From assembly GCF_023856365.1 (NCBI RefSeq), contig NC_064548.1, positions 19,268,461 through 19,332,460 on the forward strand: 64,000 bases of DNA, given 5' to 3'. Both the position numbers and the translations under genes were made by a program. Below, in pieces: positions 1-12,578 of this stretch; the stretch's first letter is position 1; each line of letters begins with the position of its first letter. The stretch is from Brienomyrus brachyistius. Taxonomy: Eukaryota > Chordata > Actinopteri > Osteoglossiformes > Mormyridae. The notes under the pieces were generated by a model. It had not been told where the DNA came from, made no database searches, and was given only the letters and a program-made list of their open reading frames with translations.

Positions 1-1090
1 TCATTGCAATTACAATAATAGGTTAGTTTTTACGGCATGTTTTGTTGTATCACAGTACGTCTCGCTTGTTTTAAAACAACTGACACATTGCCTAACAAAC
101 CCCTACTGTTTACATAAACCATCATCTGATGAGAATTAACAGTCATATACACATTTATATTTGTTTTTGTTCTATTCAGTGCTCTTCGCACCATTGTCCT
201 GTACCAAGAACAGCATCAATATAAGCTGGCGAGAAAACATTTAAAAACACAACATAATACGGACAAAACTAAGTAATTCATCCATCTTCCAGCTACTTAA
301 TCAGTACAGTGTCTATAAATAATGTTGGGCAATATAGCCGAACCAGAGCCTGACTGCCCTGTAGGCTGCACAGGCGATCGACTAAAGTGCCATTTGATTA
401 GGGAGGAGCAAAAGAGCGAGTGAAAGAAAATCAGAAGAAATACTTCTGCTTGCATCCTGTCACATGATGGTTCCTCACACCCACTTTTTAATACTTCGCC
501 ACTTTCTGCTCTGCTGACATGTACTGTTCATAATGTAAATGAATTAACAAATTTTGTTTTATGCTGCTCTGGGTGTGTAGGGGGGGCAGAACACCCCTGA
601 GTCCAACAATAGACAATGAAGAAGGAAAAGGGTGCATAGCCAGCTCAGGAAAGAGAGTCAAGTGACCATGATTGTTTGTGTTCATTCAATACATCTGTCC
701 CTTGTTCAGGTCTGTAGGTGTGCACGTCTGTCCCAGACATATACCCCGATATTCTCCTTATTATATGTAGGCCTCTACTGCACAATCTCTGTGTAGTTCT
801 TGCTCGCTGGTGGACCTGGCAGCCACTTTTTTGCCACTGTGTTAACCCCTTTAGGAGCCCCTGCACACCCCCCAGGAGGGACGCCCAGCACTCTCAGCAC
901 CGGCTCGCTAAGCCATGTGGCTTCCTTTGTCTTCCTCACATGGGGATAAAAGCAGGACTAGGTACAGGAAAGGGGAAGAACGTCTATGGGTTCAAGCCTG
1001 ACTTTTATCCATCTGATTCATGAATGAGATATAAGTGTGCAGCTGCCATTCAAACCAGCGAAGTCAGGTAACGCAGATTAAAGCGCCGAC
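1..1090. other. dach2 intron or 3' flank, no exon recognised
   Basis: This stretch lies downstream of the last recognised dach2 exon. I looked on the minus strand for the C-terminal tail known from vertebrate DACH proteins and saw nothing that matches. Several short open frames exist on both strands but none has family-like sequence. It is probably the intron before the terminal exon, or 3' UTR if the last visible exon reads through to the TGA at 1050-1052. No repeat family was recognised. Confidence 0.5.
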
Positions 1091-1234
1091 CGTTTGCAGA
1101 TCTTAGGCTCGGCGCTGGTGGCGTCTGCTTCAGCATCTGCTCCGCATGATCCCGCCTTCTGGACTCGTACTCCAGTGCTTCCTGTAGCTTCCTCTTTGTC
1201 TTTTTCTCCTTTTTTAAGCGTTTATGAAGGATCG
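1091..1234 (-). CDS. dach2: dach2 exon: second half of C-terminal coiled coil (DachBox-C)
   Basis: The acceptor is a pyrimidine tract ending TCTCTAG just right of 1234; the first two bases complete an Ala codon begun in the previous exon. The peptide contains RLKKEKKTKRKLQEALEYE followed by a charged stretch ending EQMLKQ, diagnostic for the DACH C-terminal helix. Downstream residues (TPPAPSLRSAN) diverge from human. The 3' end is uncertain. By homology the exon should stop after the first base of the codon following SLRSAN, giving a donor GTCGGC at 1089-1090, a poor match to GTRAGT. If it is not used, the frame runs on 13 further codons to a TGA at 1050-1052, producing an alternative short C-terminus. 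Confidence 0.88.
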
Positions 1235-4200
1235 CTAGAGAGAAAAACAAGAAAGCAGCCCAAGCTGAAGACTGTCACATCTCCTCTTGGTGTGGACCAC
1301 AAACTAAAATGTCACCCAAATAATATTACTATAATATGACCAGGAGATCCTGCACTTTAGTCTAAGTAAGTGGTATCTCAGAGGTGACTCCCTGTGGTCT
1401 CACGCTCATGGAGGTCAACCAGCTTTGATCCTTTCACACACACAGTGAGACAGAGAGCTGTGACTCACATTACGCAAAATTACTACCCAGAGCTTTTCAA
1501 ATAAGCTCTTTAAAAACGAAATCGAAATTTCATAGAAAATGAATGACGCGATGTGCACACACACTCATTGCTCATTAAAGTTATGGTTAAGTACACCAGT
1601 CTGGACACTCCTGCTTATAGTGCATGTGTTTGTGTTTTGCCTACGTTATTCACCCGAGGCAATGGAGTAATACCGTACTTATGAAATATTGAAGAAGTGT
1701 TGTCAAATGTTCTCAAATTTTATACTCTTCAGAATAGCCCTTTTCGCTTCATTGACAGCACTGCAGACTCTTTGCATTCTTTCAAACAGCTTCCAGATGT
1801 AGCTGCCTGGAAAGCTTCTCCTACAGTCCTGAAGGAGGTTCCACAAGTTCTGTGCACAAGTTGACTGTCTTGCTCTTACTCTTCAATCTAACTCATCCTA
1901 AACCTGCTCTATAGGGTTCAGGTCGGGGGATTGAGGGGGGCCGGGTCATCTGTCACAGCACTCCATCTATTTCCATGTTCATAAGACAACACAGTACTTT
2001 CATAACCTTTGTGTTTGCTTAGGGTCATTATCTTGATGAAAAACAAATGACTTCTGACTGGTACTGTAGTTGAAAACCAATCATTCCAAATGACCCTGTG
2101 ATGCTAAGATACTAAATAACGTGAAACTTTTGTTTACAAAAATAAATCGTTCAGGAATATTCAAGTATTTACAATTAGACAGTCAAGAGTGTGCTTCCAT
2201 TTACAGCCAATCTAAATCATTAAACTTGAAAGTGGAAATCAAGCTTTACGACAATAGTTCAGTAAAAGGAGTTACAATGTAATTATGGCAGAATACTTTT
2301 TTTATTGCTTCCATTATGCAAAATCCATGTAAATGAAAAAGAAATCAAACAGGACTGAATTACACATTTTTAGTTCTGTATTTGCTATATTTCTCTTTTA
2401 ATTATCTTGGAAGTAAAGCAAATTGATGCTGAATTCCATGGTTTGCTTTTGTGTTGGCAATCTGCCTCTGATAGTAAAGACTGATGTTTCCCTCCTGTGG
2501 GGGGGGGGGGGTGGGGGGGTTACCTCTGTTTTTCTGCTCCACTGCCAAATGTTTCTCCAGTGTCTCCCGAAGCTCCCTTTCTCGATACAGCTCCATCTTC
2601 AGCTCAGTCTTCTCCAGCTGCACCTGCTTTTCTTGCGCTCGCGCACTGTCAATGGCGACCTTCAGAAGCCCCTGGAGATGTGCTTCAAGAGTTTAGCGCT
2701 GTTCCATAAATAATTACAGAATTTATGAAATGGCCCGGTGAATAAAAGTAACATGAATGTTTTCTTTTTGTGGGGGTGTGGGACTCATCAATTTTACCAT
2801 AGCTAGCTTATGTCCCAGTTCTGTCTTGCATTATAGGTATCCATATATTACAAGCAGCATTAAGTTTAAAAATCACTGTAATTAAATTGGTTTGAAGAAT
2901 TTCTACATAAGTACAAACAGACTCAGGAACAGCTTCCTCCCACGTTTAAGGAATAGACAGCAATAACTCGCAGTATTATATCAATCACCGCTCTTATTTA
3001 TTAACCACGGTTACTTTAATCTCAGCACCTTGTTTTCATACTTGCATGCAACTGTAATTTGCATACGCATTTTATCTATATTATAGTTCACTACAAAGGA
3101 ATTCTTTCCTTTGAATCATTGAATCCTTTGAGATGATGACAAAGAACTATAAATACACATAAACAAACAAACAAGTAACTGTATGGGAAATGTGGGTGTA
3201 CCTGTATGTTTGTTAGTAGTGTCTCGATGGAGGACAGGCCGTCGGGACAGATGAGGGGGGAGGGGAAGCCGGGGGGTAGTGCCTGTCCAGGTAGACACAG
3301 CCTGTCATAGCAGTCCCTCACCTCCGGAGCACACAGGGGAGCCTCATCATAGCCTACGAATGATAGTGTTCACAAACCCCAATCATAGGCGGCCTAACGC
3401 GCCCCCTCTACACAGGATATACTTCGTCTTCATCAGAACACAAGTGCTTTGACTTCAAGTCAATCTAATGTAGCCAGATAAAAAAATAAGGGAAAATTTA
3501 CTGTTAGGGCCCAGGAGAACTGAATGTGGCAGATTTTGTGTACACCGGTATTGTACGCCATTAAAATTGCATGTTCCCTTTATAATGGGTTGCAAATGAC
3601 TAATGAGATCCCTCATCTGTTTCTAAACAGAGCTTGATTATTGATGCCATGTGTACTTTTAGTGCATTCAATTACACAAAAGCAATCAGACCTCTGGTGG
3701 GAAAAGCTATTACGGGTCATTCATGTTTTTAAGGCAGCGTTCGTACACAAAGGCACGGTCCTTGTAATGCAGGTTTACGCCATGCAGCCCACCTGGGCCA
3801 TTTGGATGAACACTTTCTTTCTCTGGTCTGTTACAGACCATGATTAAGGTCACACAGCCTTAAATTTACTCATTTAATCCCAGCATGCACAGCATTTATG
3901 ACAGGGAAGATCGCTAACTGGAAAGGAAAGGTGAAAGACGGTCCGAAATTAAACGCAGTACATTAGTAGGTTATTTGAGAACATGATGAAACATTACAAA
4001 AATTTTGAACTGAACTAGTTTTCACACGTTTGTTTGTTTCATGTCCTGTTTATTCACATGCAACGTGAATCAGGGGCATTGCTAGAGATTTTGGGCCCCA
4101 TGAAGGCTTATCATATTGGGCCCCCCAGTCCAGACCAATCCAGGTGTTTTCCAAATTTTCTAGACCATATATCCCTCAGGGGCCCTTGGAGTCGCCCTAA

Positions 4201-7200
4201 CTTTCCCTTGCCTTACGGTATCACTGATGTGAATACAAAATCCAAGTCAAACAACAAGGGATCCCGGCACTATTCACCAATGTCCGCTAAGCCCTAAGTC
4301 AGTCGAAGTATTACTGTAAAGCACCTGTAGGCGTCACTCCATTGTAGTGCAACAAATGGCCTTTACATCACCAGTTTTCATTTTGATAAAATCTGGCATG
4401 TGAATTACAAATACCTCCCAGAGCTCAGAAATGTTTTTTGTTTGTTTATTTTAAAAGATCTTTTTTTTGACATATAGCATGTTTTCTATACCCAGGGGAG
4501 CAAAAGACGATGAGCTGTAACGTTTTTTTTTTTTACATCTAAAAATCTCAAAAATAGTATTTTTTCACGGTGTGGTAAAACCCAACTTTTGCATAAGTTT
4601 ACGTTTCTTTTGTGTAACTCAAATGGAATCTTACAAACTATATATTTTTTACTACTACTGCTTTTGGTCGTGGAGCAAGAAGTATTTATAATGAAATGCA
4701 CACGTATCTGTATTAACATCAAACATTGACCTGTTACTTGATCCCCTTCATGAGATAAGTATAAGGCTTTTTTTAAACAAATAAATAAATGAAAGCTATT
4801 TGAGCTTCAAAAAGGTATGTGGGGTTGGGCTAATTTTTTTTCGCTAAAAAACTTTTAAAAATGTGTTGTTATTCAAGGAGGTGTAAGAGTTAGCCTGCTC
4901 TGACACATCAATCACGCTCTGTTTTAGTTTGCTTATTTCATGTAAATAGCCTAAACTCTGCATGTACATCAAGTTTTGGGGGACGTATCAGAGAATCTCT
5001 CCTTTGTCTACGAGATAAAACTTTAGCAGCCCTGGAATTTAACAGATTAAGAGATACTATTCGTTTTAAAGTCACAACGTGTTATTCTTTCTTTGATCAC
5101 TTTAATCATGCAGTATTTTGATACCAAATTGGGATAAAAGTCCAAGTAAAGATGCTTAATAGAGACCTTTAGCATTCTTTCCTGGTGGCAAACAACACAA
5201 GAGCCACTGATGTTTTTTTTGATCCGAATCGATCCGATACCAAGGTTGGTATTACTGATACCCATATTTGGAGCTGGCCCAACCCTTACGGTGAAGGTTC
5301 CTGGGGGAGGGGTCGGCTTATACTGTAATAAAAATTTGCCGATCATTCCATTTTCCCAGTCCCTTACGGGTGGCCCTGCCTGGTAGTAGTTAATGCCCTG
5401 CTACCTATAATAATAAAAACATTTCAATTGCTAGGTAAAGAAAATCTATTTTTTTTCATTAGAATCGATTCTCAAAATGAAACATTCAGTATCGATTCCC
5501 ACATCCTCAGCCACCATCTCACTGGGAAGCAGATGGAGAGGAAAAGCCAGGACACAGTGCTACTCGACTCACTCCAGACGCAGGATAAAAATATTGTGAT
5601 TTGCAATGTTTGTTTTCTTTCTTTTAAGTCTAAAACCTTAAAATAAGGATCCATAATCCAACTGGGACACCAAGCTCAGGTCCACTGTCCCCGAAAAATG
5701 TGACATTTTGATCCAAGATGTTCAGAAAATACAATTAAAGGGTTGAAATACAAACCAGAAATCATGTTCAGCTTTTAGATTTTGTCTTATCAGTCTTTAT
5801 GATCTATAGACCCACGTCTGTCTTTAATAAATTTATTATTATTAAATAAATTCATTTAAAAATCTTGCATAAACACTTTTAATCCCTGGAGATGATGTTA
5901 TAAAGACAGATGCACAGATGGTGGCTTGAAGGTAATTTAAAGAATGGCTTCCTAAAATGGTCCACAGAGGCTAGTTATGACCATATGTTTACAGAAACAA
6001 AAATAGATAAAATGCAAAAGACATTTGAAACAAGAAAGCTAAGTCTTACGTACATCCCTACCTTATGCAACCACTGACTCTCACTACTTACACTCTTATT
6101 TCCCGTTACCACAAGTCAGTGTTGTTCTCAATAATCAAACAGTAAAAAAAAATGAAAATGTAATAAGAGATATGAAATTTATTTGCGACCTTTTAAGGTT
6201 TATATTTAACAATCTTTCACCCTTTTGTCCCTCTGCTGTTCACATTGCTGTTTATTTAACACAATGCACCCGAAATCACAGACGTGAGCTTAACTGCAGA
6301 GACAGATGCTGGACTGAAAGCAGTGGAGTAAGGGGCCTGATCCTGTGTAATGCGTTTCCATGGCAGGTGTGGAAGCTCATTGTGTTACACTGTGAAATAC
6401 TAATGAAATCCTTTCAGGTCGACTGTGTCACAAACGGAATCTCACTGTTTCCGCTGAACAGTATGAGCCGCACACGAATGTGAAACAGATGCCATGTGTC
6501 CAGTACAGATAAGCCATGATTCCGAAAACACATGACTTACCATGTCCACTGTCCTCCTTATTATATAACCTGAAATATTCTCCTCACTTCCCCAGCTGTA
6601 TATAAGAATGTATGTTTATAGCTATAGATTGTATTTATATTTTACAAGTTAAAGGCAGTGTTAATTTTGGCAAACATTTTAAATTTAGTTTTAGTCTTAG
6701 TCACGTACTGAACATTTTAGTTGGATTAAAGTCACATTTTAGTCTTTTGTTTTTGTTTTGTTTTAGTTGGTTTTAGTCAATGGAACTCAGGTTTAATTTT
6801 AGTCTAATTCTAGTCCATTTTTTAGTCGTAATTTTCTCAGATAGGTTAATGATACTGAAATGGATTTCGCTGCAGGATATTTCTCCTGGCGGTATAAATT
6901 CCTTTGAGAAGTCAGCACACATAAGCGTACCGTACACATAAGCGTACCATATACATAAACATACCGTATACATAAGCGTACCGTATACATAAACATACCG
7001 TACACATAAGCGTACCGTACACATAAGCGTACCGTATACATAAGCATACCGTATACATAAGCATACCCTATGACGCTGAGTTATCTAGGCTGAGAATGTG
7101 CTACTGACTTACCATACTTTCATACATAAAAATGAATGCCTAAAGTTTGTTGGAAAAGGTGCAATACAATCATATTTCCTTTAATGGTAATATTTTTTTC

Positions 7201-10200
7201 AGCATACATCAACAACAAACACATTTTCCCTGTTTCATTTTTCTTATTAGCTCATTAAAGCACCCATCAAATTCAACCGTATGCCAATTTTATACTGTAA
7301 TATTTTTTGTTATTAGGGAATCTAAACGCCTATCAAACGCCCATTTAACTGTGTTCAAAAACTGTTTTCACAATTTACAATAGACCTTCTTCAGAAACAT
7401 GAATAAACTAAATAATACAGTAAAATTGCTGAAACGACAAAAAAGAGACATTATTGTGGCATTAATAAGTATTAATGTTATGTGACTTATCCTTCTGTTC
7501 ACCAGATACAGTTTACTTATCTCGGTTTAGTTTCAGTAAGATACATGTGTCAAAGATGACCCTTGCATGCGTGTGTGTCCCTGAACACTAAGAACAGTTC
7601 GTAAACAAACTGAACTTTGCACACCTTTCTAAATTTCTCCCTCGGGTTTCCTCTCACCCCGTATCTTAAACTCTCCTTGGTTGTGGCTCATCGGCGGACC
7701 CATTGCCAGTCGCAGCACCTTTTACACCTACAGGATTTAGAGATCGACAGGTCCACATATTTAGCCTGCTAGATTGCACACGGATTTGCCTCAGATCTGA
7801 AGGTTTCGTCGGCAATTTCTAAAAAACTGTCGGCGATGGAAAATTGTGGCTAAAATCATGTAGTATGAAAGTAGCGTTAGTTATACTGGAAGCTGGAATT
7901 TGCTCAGGTAGGCAACAAGTGGGAAAAACAAATAATTCAATGAGAAAGATGCATGGACCAGTGTTTTGAGATGGCTACTGTGATCTGGGTTACCTGTCCA
8001 GGGTGTTATTCCTTTTACCCGAATAAATACACCTGGACACGAGAGTGACTTTTTGCAGTTTTTCCCTTTACTTATATCCCTGCTCGCCAAAGCAAATACA
8101 CATGCACACCACAGACCAACCGCAGGCACCTTCACTGGCCAATCAGACTGTATGTACGTATGAAGGGTAATCAGGACCAGGTCGCGCTCAGATTCCTGTT
8201 TCAGCTCTTCTAATGACACCGCTGGCTGCAAGGGTGTGTAGAGCATCCGAATGAGTTCAGGTTCGGCATCCCCCCCAACCGGTGACACAATATGTGTGGG
8301 CACGTCTACCGAACGTGAAAGGAGGTCAGTGACCACATTGTCTCTCCCAGGGGTACATTTCAGATCATAGTTGTACTGGCGGAGGCATTCGCCCCATCTG
8401 TACAGACGCAGGGGTTTATGGCCAGTGCCTGACGCTGACAGCAAAGTAGTCAGGGACTGATGGTCCGTGCGAAGGATGAAATGCCACCCATAGAGGTAAA
8501 GGTGCCACTTCTCCGCGGACCATACGCAGGCAAGCTCCTCGTGCTCACCCACCGAGTAGCGTTGTTCGGTGGGCGTCAGGGCCCTGGAGGCAAAGGCGAT
8601 GGGCCTCTCCACACCATCCTACTCCTGTGACAGGACTGCGCCAAGTGCACGGGCGGAGGCATCGCAGGTCAAAAACACCAAGCAATCAGGGTTAAAGTGA
8701 GCCAGAACGGAGGGCGTTCTAATCTCTGTGCAGACGTTCGGAGCAGACGGGGTGCCAGGTCTGTGATGGCGGGGCAGCTGGGGTGGAACGGTACACCCTG
8801 GCAAAGTGATTTAGCTTAAAACAATTCCGGCATTGTTGACCTCTAGCAGGGCAATGAGGAGCTTTGGAATGGTGTGACCTGGAGCCACAGTTGCTACAGC
8901 TGTCCAAACTGCTCCGATTGTCCTGCCGAGCTGCACTGGAACACCCATTTCCGAATGCGGACCGTCGTCGGCAGAGGAGGGGCTGACCTGAGTGTGGTAG
9001 GTGTGCACGTGCTGCTGAGCTGGACTGTCTGCGAGTGGGCGGGCACTCGCCAACAGAGAGGAGCATTCATTGGCTACCTCGACCTGCAGCGCTATTTCCA
9101 TTGCTCTGTCCAAAGTCAAATCATCGGCTTCAAGCAGCAGTTTTTCCCCAGTTTTGTCACACAACACCCCTTCGATGAACTGATCACGAATTATCTGATC
9201 CTGCAGAGCCCCATAGTCACATGAGCGCGGCAGATCCTTCAAGACAGTGACGTAGTTTTGAAATGACTCACCGGGTCCCTGCAGTCGCTTGTGGAGTTTG
9301 TACCGCCGGAGTAAAGTCCGTTTATGGCTGGTGAAGGGGGCCGTTAAGAGTGTCACTGCCTCCTCGTAGGTATTAGCAACACCCATAGTACTAAAAATCC
9401 ATTGCCCTTCCATGCCCAGACAGTGGAGAAGAATCGCTAATTTCCTCTTGGTCGATAAATCCTCATAGCCCAAAGCGGCTAAGTATACTCCAAAACTATC
9501 TAACCACGGGGGGGGGGGGGGGGACTCTGGAGACCAAAAGGAAAGGAGCGGATGGTGGCAGGCTGAATTTGGCCTTCCTCGTCGCCAAATGTCATGCCGT
9601 TTACCTGAATAAATACACTTGGACATGAGAGTGACTTTTCGCAGTTTTCCCCTTTACTTATATCCCTGCTCAGCAAAACAAATACACCTGAACACCACAG
9701 ACCAACCCCACAATTCCCATTCCAGTTTCCTACATAACACAAGGTTACCTGTATTTACTCATCAGAGCATAACGAACGTTTTGCCTTAATTTCCACTGTC
9801 AATGATTTTTTTTTTTCATTTATGCTATCGTTCGAATGTAGTCATTAAATAAAAGCCGGTCAACGAATATTTATCATCAATATTTTCGTTGCCGAAATTA
9901 ACACTGATTAAAGGGTGTAATAAAAAACTTTTAAAAAGTAAAAAAACAATTAAAAAAAATCAATGATCACAATAGTGATGTTCCATTCTTTTCTCCATGA
10001 GACACCGAGACAGATCAGAGCAACCTTTGTAGTAAGAGTTCAAGCTCAGTCAGTCTCCCCCAAAAGAAGAATCAACGTTCCAATCATAGGGGCAGAGTTC
10101 CGAGTGGGCCACACACTGCCCCCCCCACAAAGACCATGACTGACAGAGTAATCATATTACCTCTGGGTCTATGGACAAGCCCCTTAACCCTGACTGCTCC

Positions 10201-12396
10201 AGGGACACTGTTCAACCCTACGATATGACCCCATGTCGTCTTCAACTGTATGACACTTTGGAAAAATATATAAACAAACACGATATTATTAAATATATCC
10301 AGGTCGGGTGCCTCTGACTGCAAAATGCAGCAGTTCCTCAGGTTCCATCACTATTTTGGTGTAAAAGTCGGTATGTTAATTTATTCAGGATCAGAGAAAT
10401 GCTTTGCTCTAAGAAATCCAAAGAGTTTCCACTTTGCCGAGATTAAAGAAGGTCCCTAGTGTGTCTACGAAAAGGTTTTGTTTAGAGTACTATGTTTCAG
10501 CACCCAGAGAACGTGGAAAAGGTGATCATCATAAAAGATATTTCTCAATTAAAAATGAACTTCATTGTAAAATTATTCTTTTATGAAAAATAAATTATCA
10601 GATTAAATAAACCAGTTATTGATTCTGTAGTGTCATGATTCTTTACTGTGTTTTTGTCCTTATTTTAATGCTACACACACACAAGTTTCCATATTTTTTA
10701 CAGGGAAAACAAAGGGAACGCCACCATTTATTGTAATTTATTGTACATGACAGCGGTTATGAGTCGTTACTAGTCATAAACATTTCTGCCACATCTGAAG
10801 ACCTCTCTCTGAAATGTCATGCTTCAGACGGAGGATCTTCCTTTATACATTCAAGTCTCCTTGGAATAGCTATAGAAAATAAGCGTTTGTCTTTCTCTTT
10901 TAATTCCCATGTAAGTAGAGTGTCAAGTGTATTTACACTTGTTATAAAAATTGAAAAATATGCTGTAATTACATTTTCACTATATAACACCACACCCCAA
11001 CCGCAACTGTTTATAAACCCAATGATCTGCGCAGAAACACATCCGCACAGTGATTGTCACACCGTCCTACACACTCGTCTGCAGTGACCTACGCAGAAAT
11101 CTGCACAGTGATTGTCACACCGTCCTACACACTCGTCTGCAGTGACCTACGCAGAAATCCGCACAGTGATTGTCACACCGACCTACGCACTCGTCTGCAG
11201 TGACCTACGCAGAAATCCGCACAGTGATTGTCACACAGTCCTACACACTCGTCTGCAGTGACCTACGCAGAAATCCACACAGTGATTGTCACACAGTCCT
11301 ACACACTCGTCTGCAATGCCCTACGCAGAAATCCGCACAGATATTGTCACACAGTCCTACACACTCGTCTGCAGTGACCTATGCAGAAATCCACACAGTG
11401 ATTGTCACACCGACCTACGCACTCGTCTGCAGTGACCTACGCAGAAATCCGCTCAGTGATTGTCACACAGTCCTACACACTCGTCTGCAGTGACCTACGC
11501 AGAAATCCGCTCAGTGATTTGCACACTGACCGGCACAGTGACCTGCAGGGCGTCCAATAGCAGACGACCGCAGCTAAATGTGTTTCGGTGAGGACAAGAG
11601 GACGTGTTAAAGTCATTATATGGGACTTGAGACTCACTGGGGAACCCAGCCATTGTTCTGTTCTGATGACCGCCAACACTGGCAGCAGTCCTGGCTGTAT
11701 GTACTGAGAGGCTTAAAGAAGATAAAAGGAACAAAAAAAGAAAAGAGACACAATTGTAAAGTTTAACACAGCAGAAGGGTCAGATGCTCTGTTAAACCCA
11801 TATCACGGGACAGACGGAAGGAGCCTAGTTCACTTACTTAAGGGTGTCTAACCACCCTGTGTTGAATGTGTGGAAATTGGTTTTGATAACATTATTCATA
11901 ACACTGGCTTCACACTGCTTGAATTAATCACAATCCATTTACAGATGGGAGGAAGCTGGAATGGTATTTCCAGTTAAAGAGATTAATTTTTAAACACCTA
12001 ATTGACAGGCTGGGGTTGGAGAGGATAAGCAGCGCATTTTCTGTCCTGCTGCAAAGTCAAGGTGACTGCAATGAGCACTAAAGCTCTCAGCAGAGGAGTG
12101 AGCCCCCGTCTTCGACCCAAAGCAGGAATTTCCCCCCACCCCTTATCCCTTCGCTATGCCTATTTAACAATTATTTCACAGTTCAAAAACATATGCCGTA
12201 CAATTACATACTGATAAAACAGCTTAATGCACCGGCGAGTCAAATATTTCATTTTCAGTGTTTCACATTTCACTAAATTCCGCTAAAATTATATTAATTT
12301 CATTTTGCTTCCGTGTCCAAGAAGAACCCATGGAGAATAGTATTATGACAATACATTTAAAAATTGTGCCTGATGTTAGAGAACATTTCTGTTCCA

Positions 12397-12443
<47 letters not shown>

Positions 12444-12537
12444 TGTGTGTGTACATATTCTAATAGTACAGTATTCCTAATAATAATAATAGTAATAATA
12501 ACAACAGCAATACTACTACTACTACTACTACTACTAC

Positions 12538-12578
<41 letters not shown>

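Larger units (their letters stand above)
8004..9739 (-). mobile_element. internally deleted Ty3/Gypsy LTR retrotransposon
   Basis: Read on the minus strand the order is 5' LTR (9739-9590), a TGGCGACGAGG leader, gag with zinc knuckles, RNase H, a short start of the post-RNase H linker, then a truncated 3' LTR (8122-8004). Protease, reverse transcriptase and nearly all of integrase are missing, and the remaining frames contain a stop and a frameshift, so it cannot mobilise itself. GGTTACCTGT occurs on both sides (7988-7997 and 9743-9752), a possible target duplication, although 10 bp is long for Gypsy. It is inserted in the hAT-like element 6656-9906. Confidence 0.85.
6656..9906. mobile_element. 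hAT-like non-autonomous transposon, interrupted by a Gypsy element
   Basis: The left end begins CAGTGTTAATTTTGGC (6656) and the right end finishes GCCGAAATTAACACTG (9906), inverted repeats matching at all but one base. The flanks are GTTAAAGG (6648-6655) and ATTAAAGG (9907-9914), an 8-bp target duplication with one mismatch, the size produced by hAT transposases. The inner left part carries repeated TTTTAGT motifs and a 17-bp tandem array. No transposase-like frame was found, so it is likely non-autonomous. A Gypsy derivative sits within it at about 8004-9739. Confidence 0.7.

Noticed and set aside
645..1023. Overlapping open frames on both strands near the left edge
   Set aside because: No similarity to the DACH C-terminal tail or any other family; probably chance.
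5200..5510. Repeated CGATCCGATACC / ATCGATTC motifs suggestive of an old transposon
   Set aside because: Too diverged to define boundaries or family.
11170..11493. 107-codon frame in the 58-bp minisatellite
   Set aside because: Each unit is read in a different frame; no conserved peptide, so no coding signal.
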